DNA of 6,299 bases from Proteobacteria bacterium UBA5122 (lineage in GTDB: Bacteria > Pseudomonadota > Gammaproteobacteria > Tenderiales > Tenderiaceae), in NCBI GenBank assembly GCA_002415485.1, contig DHYU01000012.1:5038-11336 (forward strand), in the 5' to 3' direction. The stretch's first letter is position 1, and every line of letters starts with the position of its first letter. The position numbers were made by a program, and so were the translations under genes. The notes below the pieces were generated by a model, which was not told the origin of the DNA, searched no databases, and saw only the letters and a list, made by a program, of their open reading frames with translations. Positions 5,883 through 6,299 of this stretch are shown one piece after another.

Positions 5883-6299
5883 TTACCGTTTACGGCCCTT
5901 GGGCGCAGGCTTGCGTTTGGCAGCGGGTTTGCTGTCACCCTCTTTGCGCGTTGACGGACGCGTCTTGCCTTTGGCGGCAGGACGGCTGTCATTGTCCTTG
6001 CGCGACGATGCACGATCCCTGCCCTTGCCGGCAGGTCTGCTGTCGTCATCACGACGGGCGGCAGGACGGCCCTTACCCTTCGCTGCAGGCCTGCTGTCAT
6101 TATCTTTACGCAACGACAAACGCTCTTTACCCTTGCCAGCAGGTCTGCTGTCATCATCACGGCGGGCGGCTGGACGCCCCTTACCCTTCGCTGCGGGACG
6201 ACTGTCATTATCTTTACGTAATGACAAACGCTCCTTGCGCTGGTCAGTAGATCTGCTGTCATCATCACGACGGGCGGCTGGACGACCCTTGCCCTTCGC
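5883..6299 (-). CDS. Unidentified protein with repetitive, disordered, highly basic C-terminal tail (5' end outside window)
   Basis: The frame is open from the right edge to a TAA at 5883-5885, giving 138 visible residues and no start within the window. The whole visible part is low-complexity Lys/Arg/Asp/Pro/Ala/Gly with no Cys, His or aromatic residue. It is built from alternating 18-residue blocks, DSRPAAKGKGRPAARRDD and DSRPAGKGKERLSLRKDN, and ends KRKPAPKGRKR. Each block carries about +3 net charge, with an acidic patch (DDD or KDND) at a regular interval. Such tails are natively unfolded and commonly bind RNA, ribosomes or DNA. Bacterial proteins carrying comparable tails include RluB-type pseudouridine synthases and DEAD-box RNA helicases, but the catalytic part is not visible and I do not assign a function. 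The stop lies 21 bp before the glycosylase start, so the two are likely co-transcribed. Two other frames across the repeats are also open, but this frame gives the coherent tail and clean gene spacing. Confidence 0.75.
   Translation of the reverse strand, partial: AKGKGRPAARRDDDSRSTDQRKERLSLRKDNDSRPAAKGKGRPAARRDDDSRPAGKGKERLSLRKDNDSRPAAKGKGRPAARRDDDSRPAGKGRDRASSRKDNDSRPAAKGKTRPSTRKEGDSKPAAKRKPAPKGRKR
5923..6299 (-). repeat. Tandem repeat of 108 bp (two 54-bp half units), coding
   Basis: Units begin at 5923, 6031, 6139 and 6247, exactly 108 bp apart; the last is cut by the window edge. Each splits into two related 54-bp halves that encode the two 18-residue blocks of the basic tail. By eye, the half units 6031-6084 and 6139-6192 differ at only 4 of 54 positions, while 6085-6138 and 6193-6246 differ at about 11. 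The 5923 unit, nearest the stop codon, is clearly more diverged. Because 54 is a multiple of three, gain or loss of a unit keeps the frame. The array continues beyond the right edge, so the copy number is unknown. Confidence 0.9.

Noticed and set aside
5849..6268. A second long open frame on the minus strand across the repeats (139 codons, Met/Val/Arg-rich), and a + strand open frame at 5813-6250
   Set aside because: The 54-bp unit is a multiple of three, so a unit that lacks stops in another frame stays open however often it repeats. The minus-strand alternative overlaps the glycosylase start, and neither product resembles a folded protein or has a ribosome site.
5923..6299. A CRISPR-like array suggested by regular repeat spacing
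   Set aside because: The repeats are contiguous 54/108-bp coding units without unique spacers, and they translate into a consistent peptide repeat.

Overview
The window looks like ordinary chromosomal core sequence from a gammaproteobacterium. This rests on gene content and order: an ExbB/TolQ-family gene directly downstream of comEC, next to a DUF2062 membrane protein and the lipoprotein-release genes lolD and lolC. That neighbourhood is familiar from Pseudomonas and related gammaproteobacteria, where the exbB end runs on into exbD and lpxK. The sequence is moderately GC-rich, with no sign of phage, insertion sequence, CRISPR array or RNA gene. I cannot name a genus.

From right to left, the direction in which almost everything is transcribed: (1) 6299-5883, the C-terminal tail of a protein whose start is outside the window. 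The tail is intrinsically disordered, strongly basic and built of 18/36-residue repeats. (2) 5861-5196, a complete endonuclease III-related (HhH-GPD, COG2231-like) DNA glycosylase with a putative Fe-S cluster and Glu where the Nth lyase Lys should be. (3) 5133-3886, a LolC/LolE-family permease. (4) 3893-3210, LolD, overlapping the permease gene by 8 bp. (5) 2677-3213 on the opposite (+) strand, a DUF2062 membrane protein whose stop codon interlocks with that of lolD. (6) 2623-305, full-length ComEC with DUF4131, Competence and metallo-beta-lactamase parts. (7) 259-1, the N-terminal 86 codons of an ExbB/TolQ/MotA proton-channel protein.

The genes fall into envelope and DNA themes. LolC (or LolF) with LolD would make the inner-membrane ABC transporter that releases lipoproteins to LolA. 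ComEC is the inner-membrane channel for DNA uptake. The ExbB-like protein would start a proton-motive-force-driven module continuing beyond the left edge. The glycosylase is a base-excision-repair enzyme.

I see no previously undescribed multi-gene system. The points most worth a second look are the tandem-repeat basic tail, the lone Lol permease, the Lys-to-Glu glycosylase, and the single reversed gene locked tail-to-tail with lolD inside an otherwise co-directional block.
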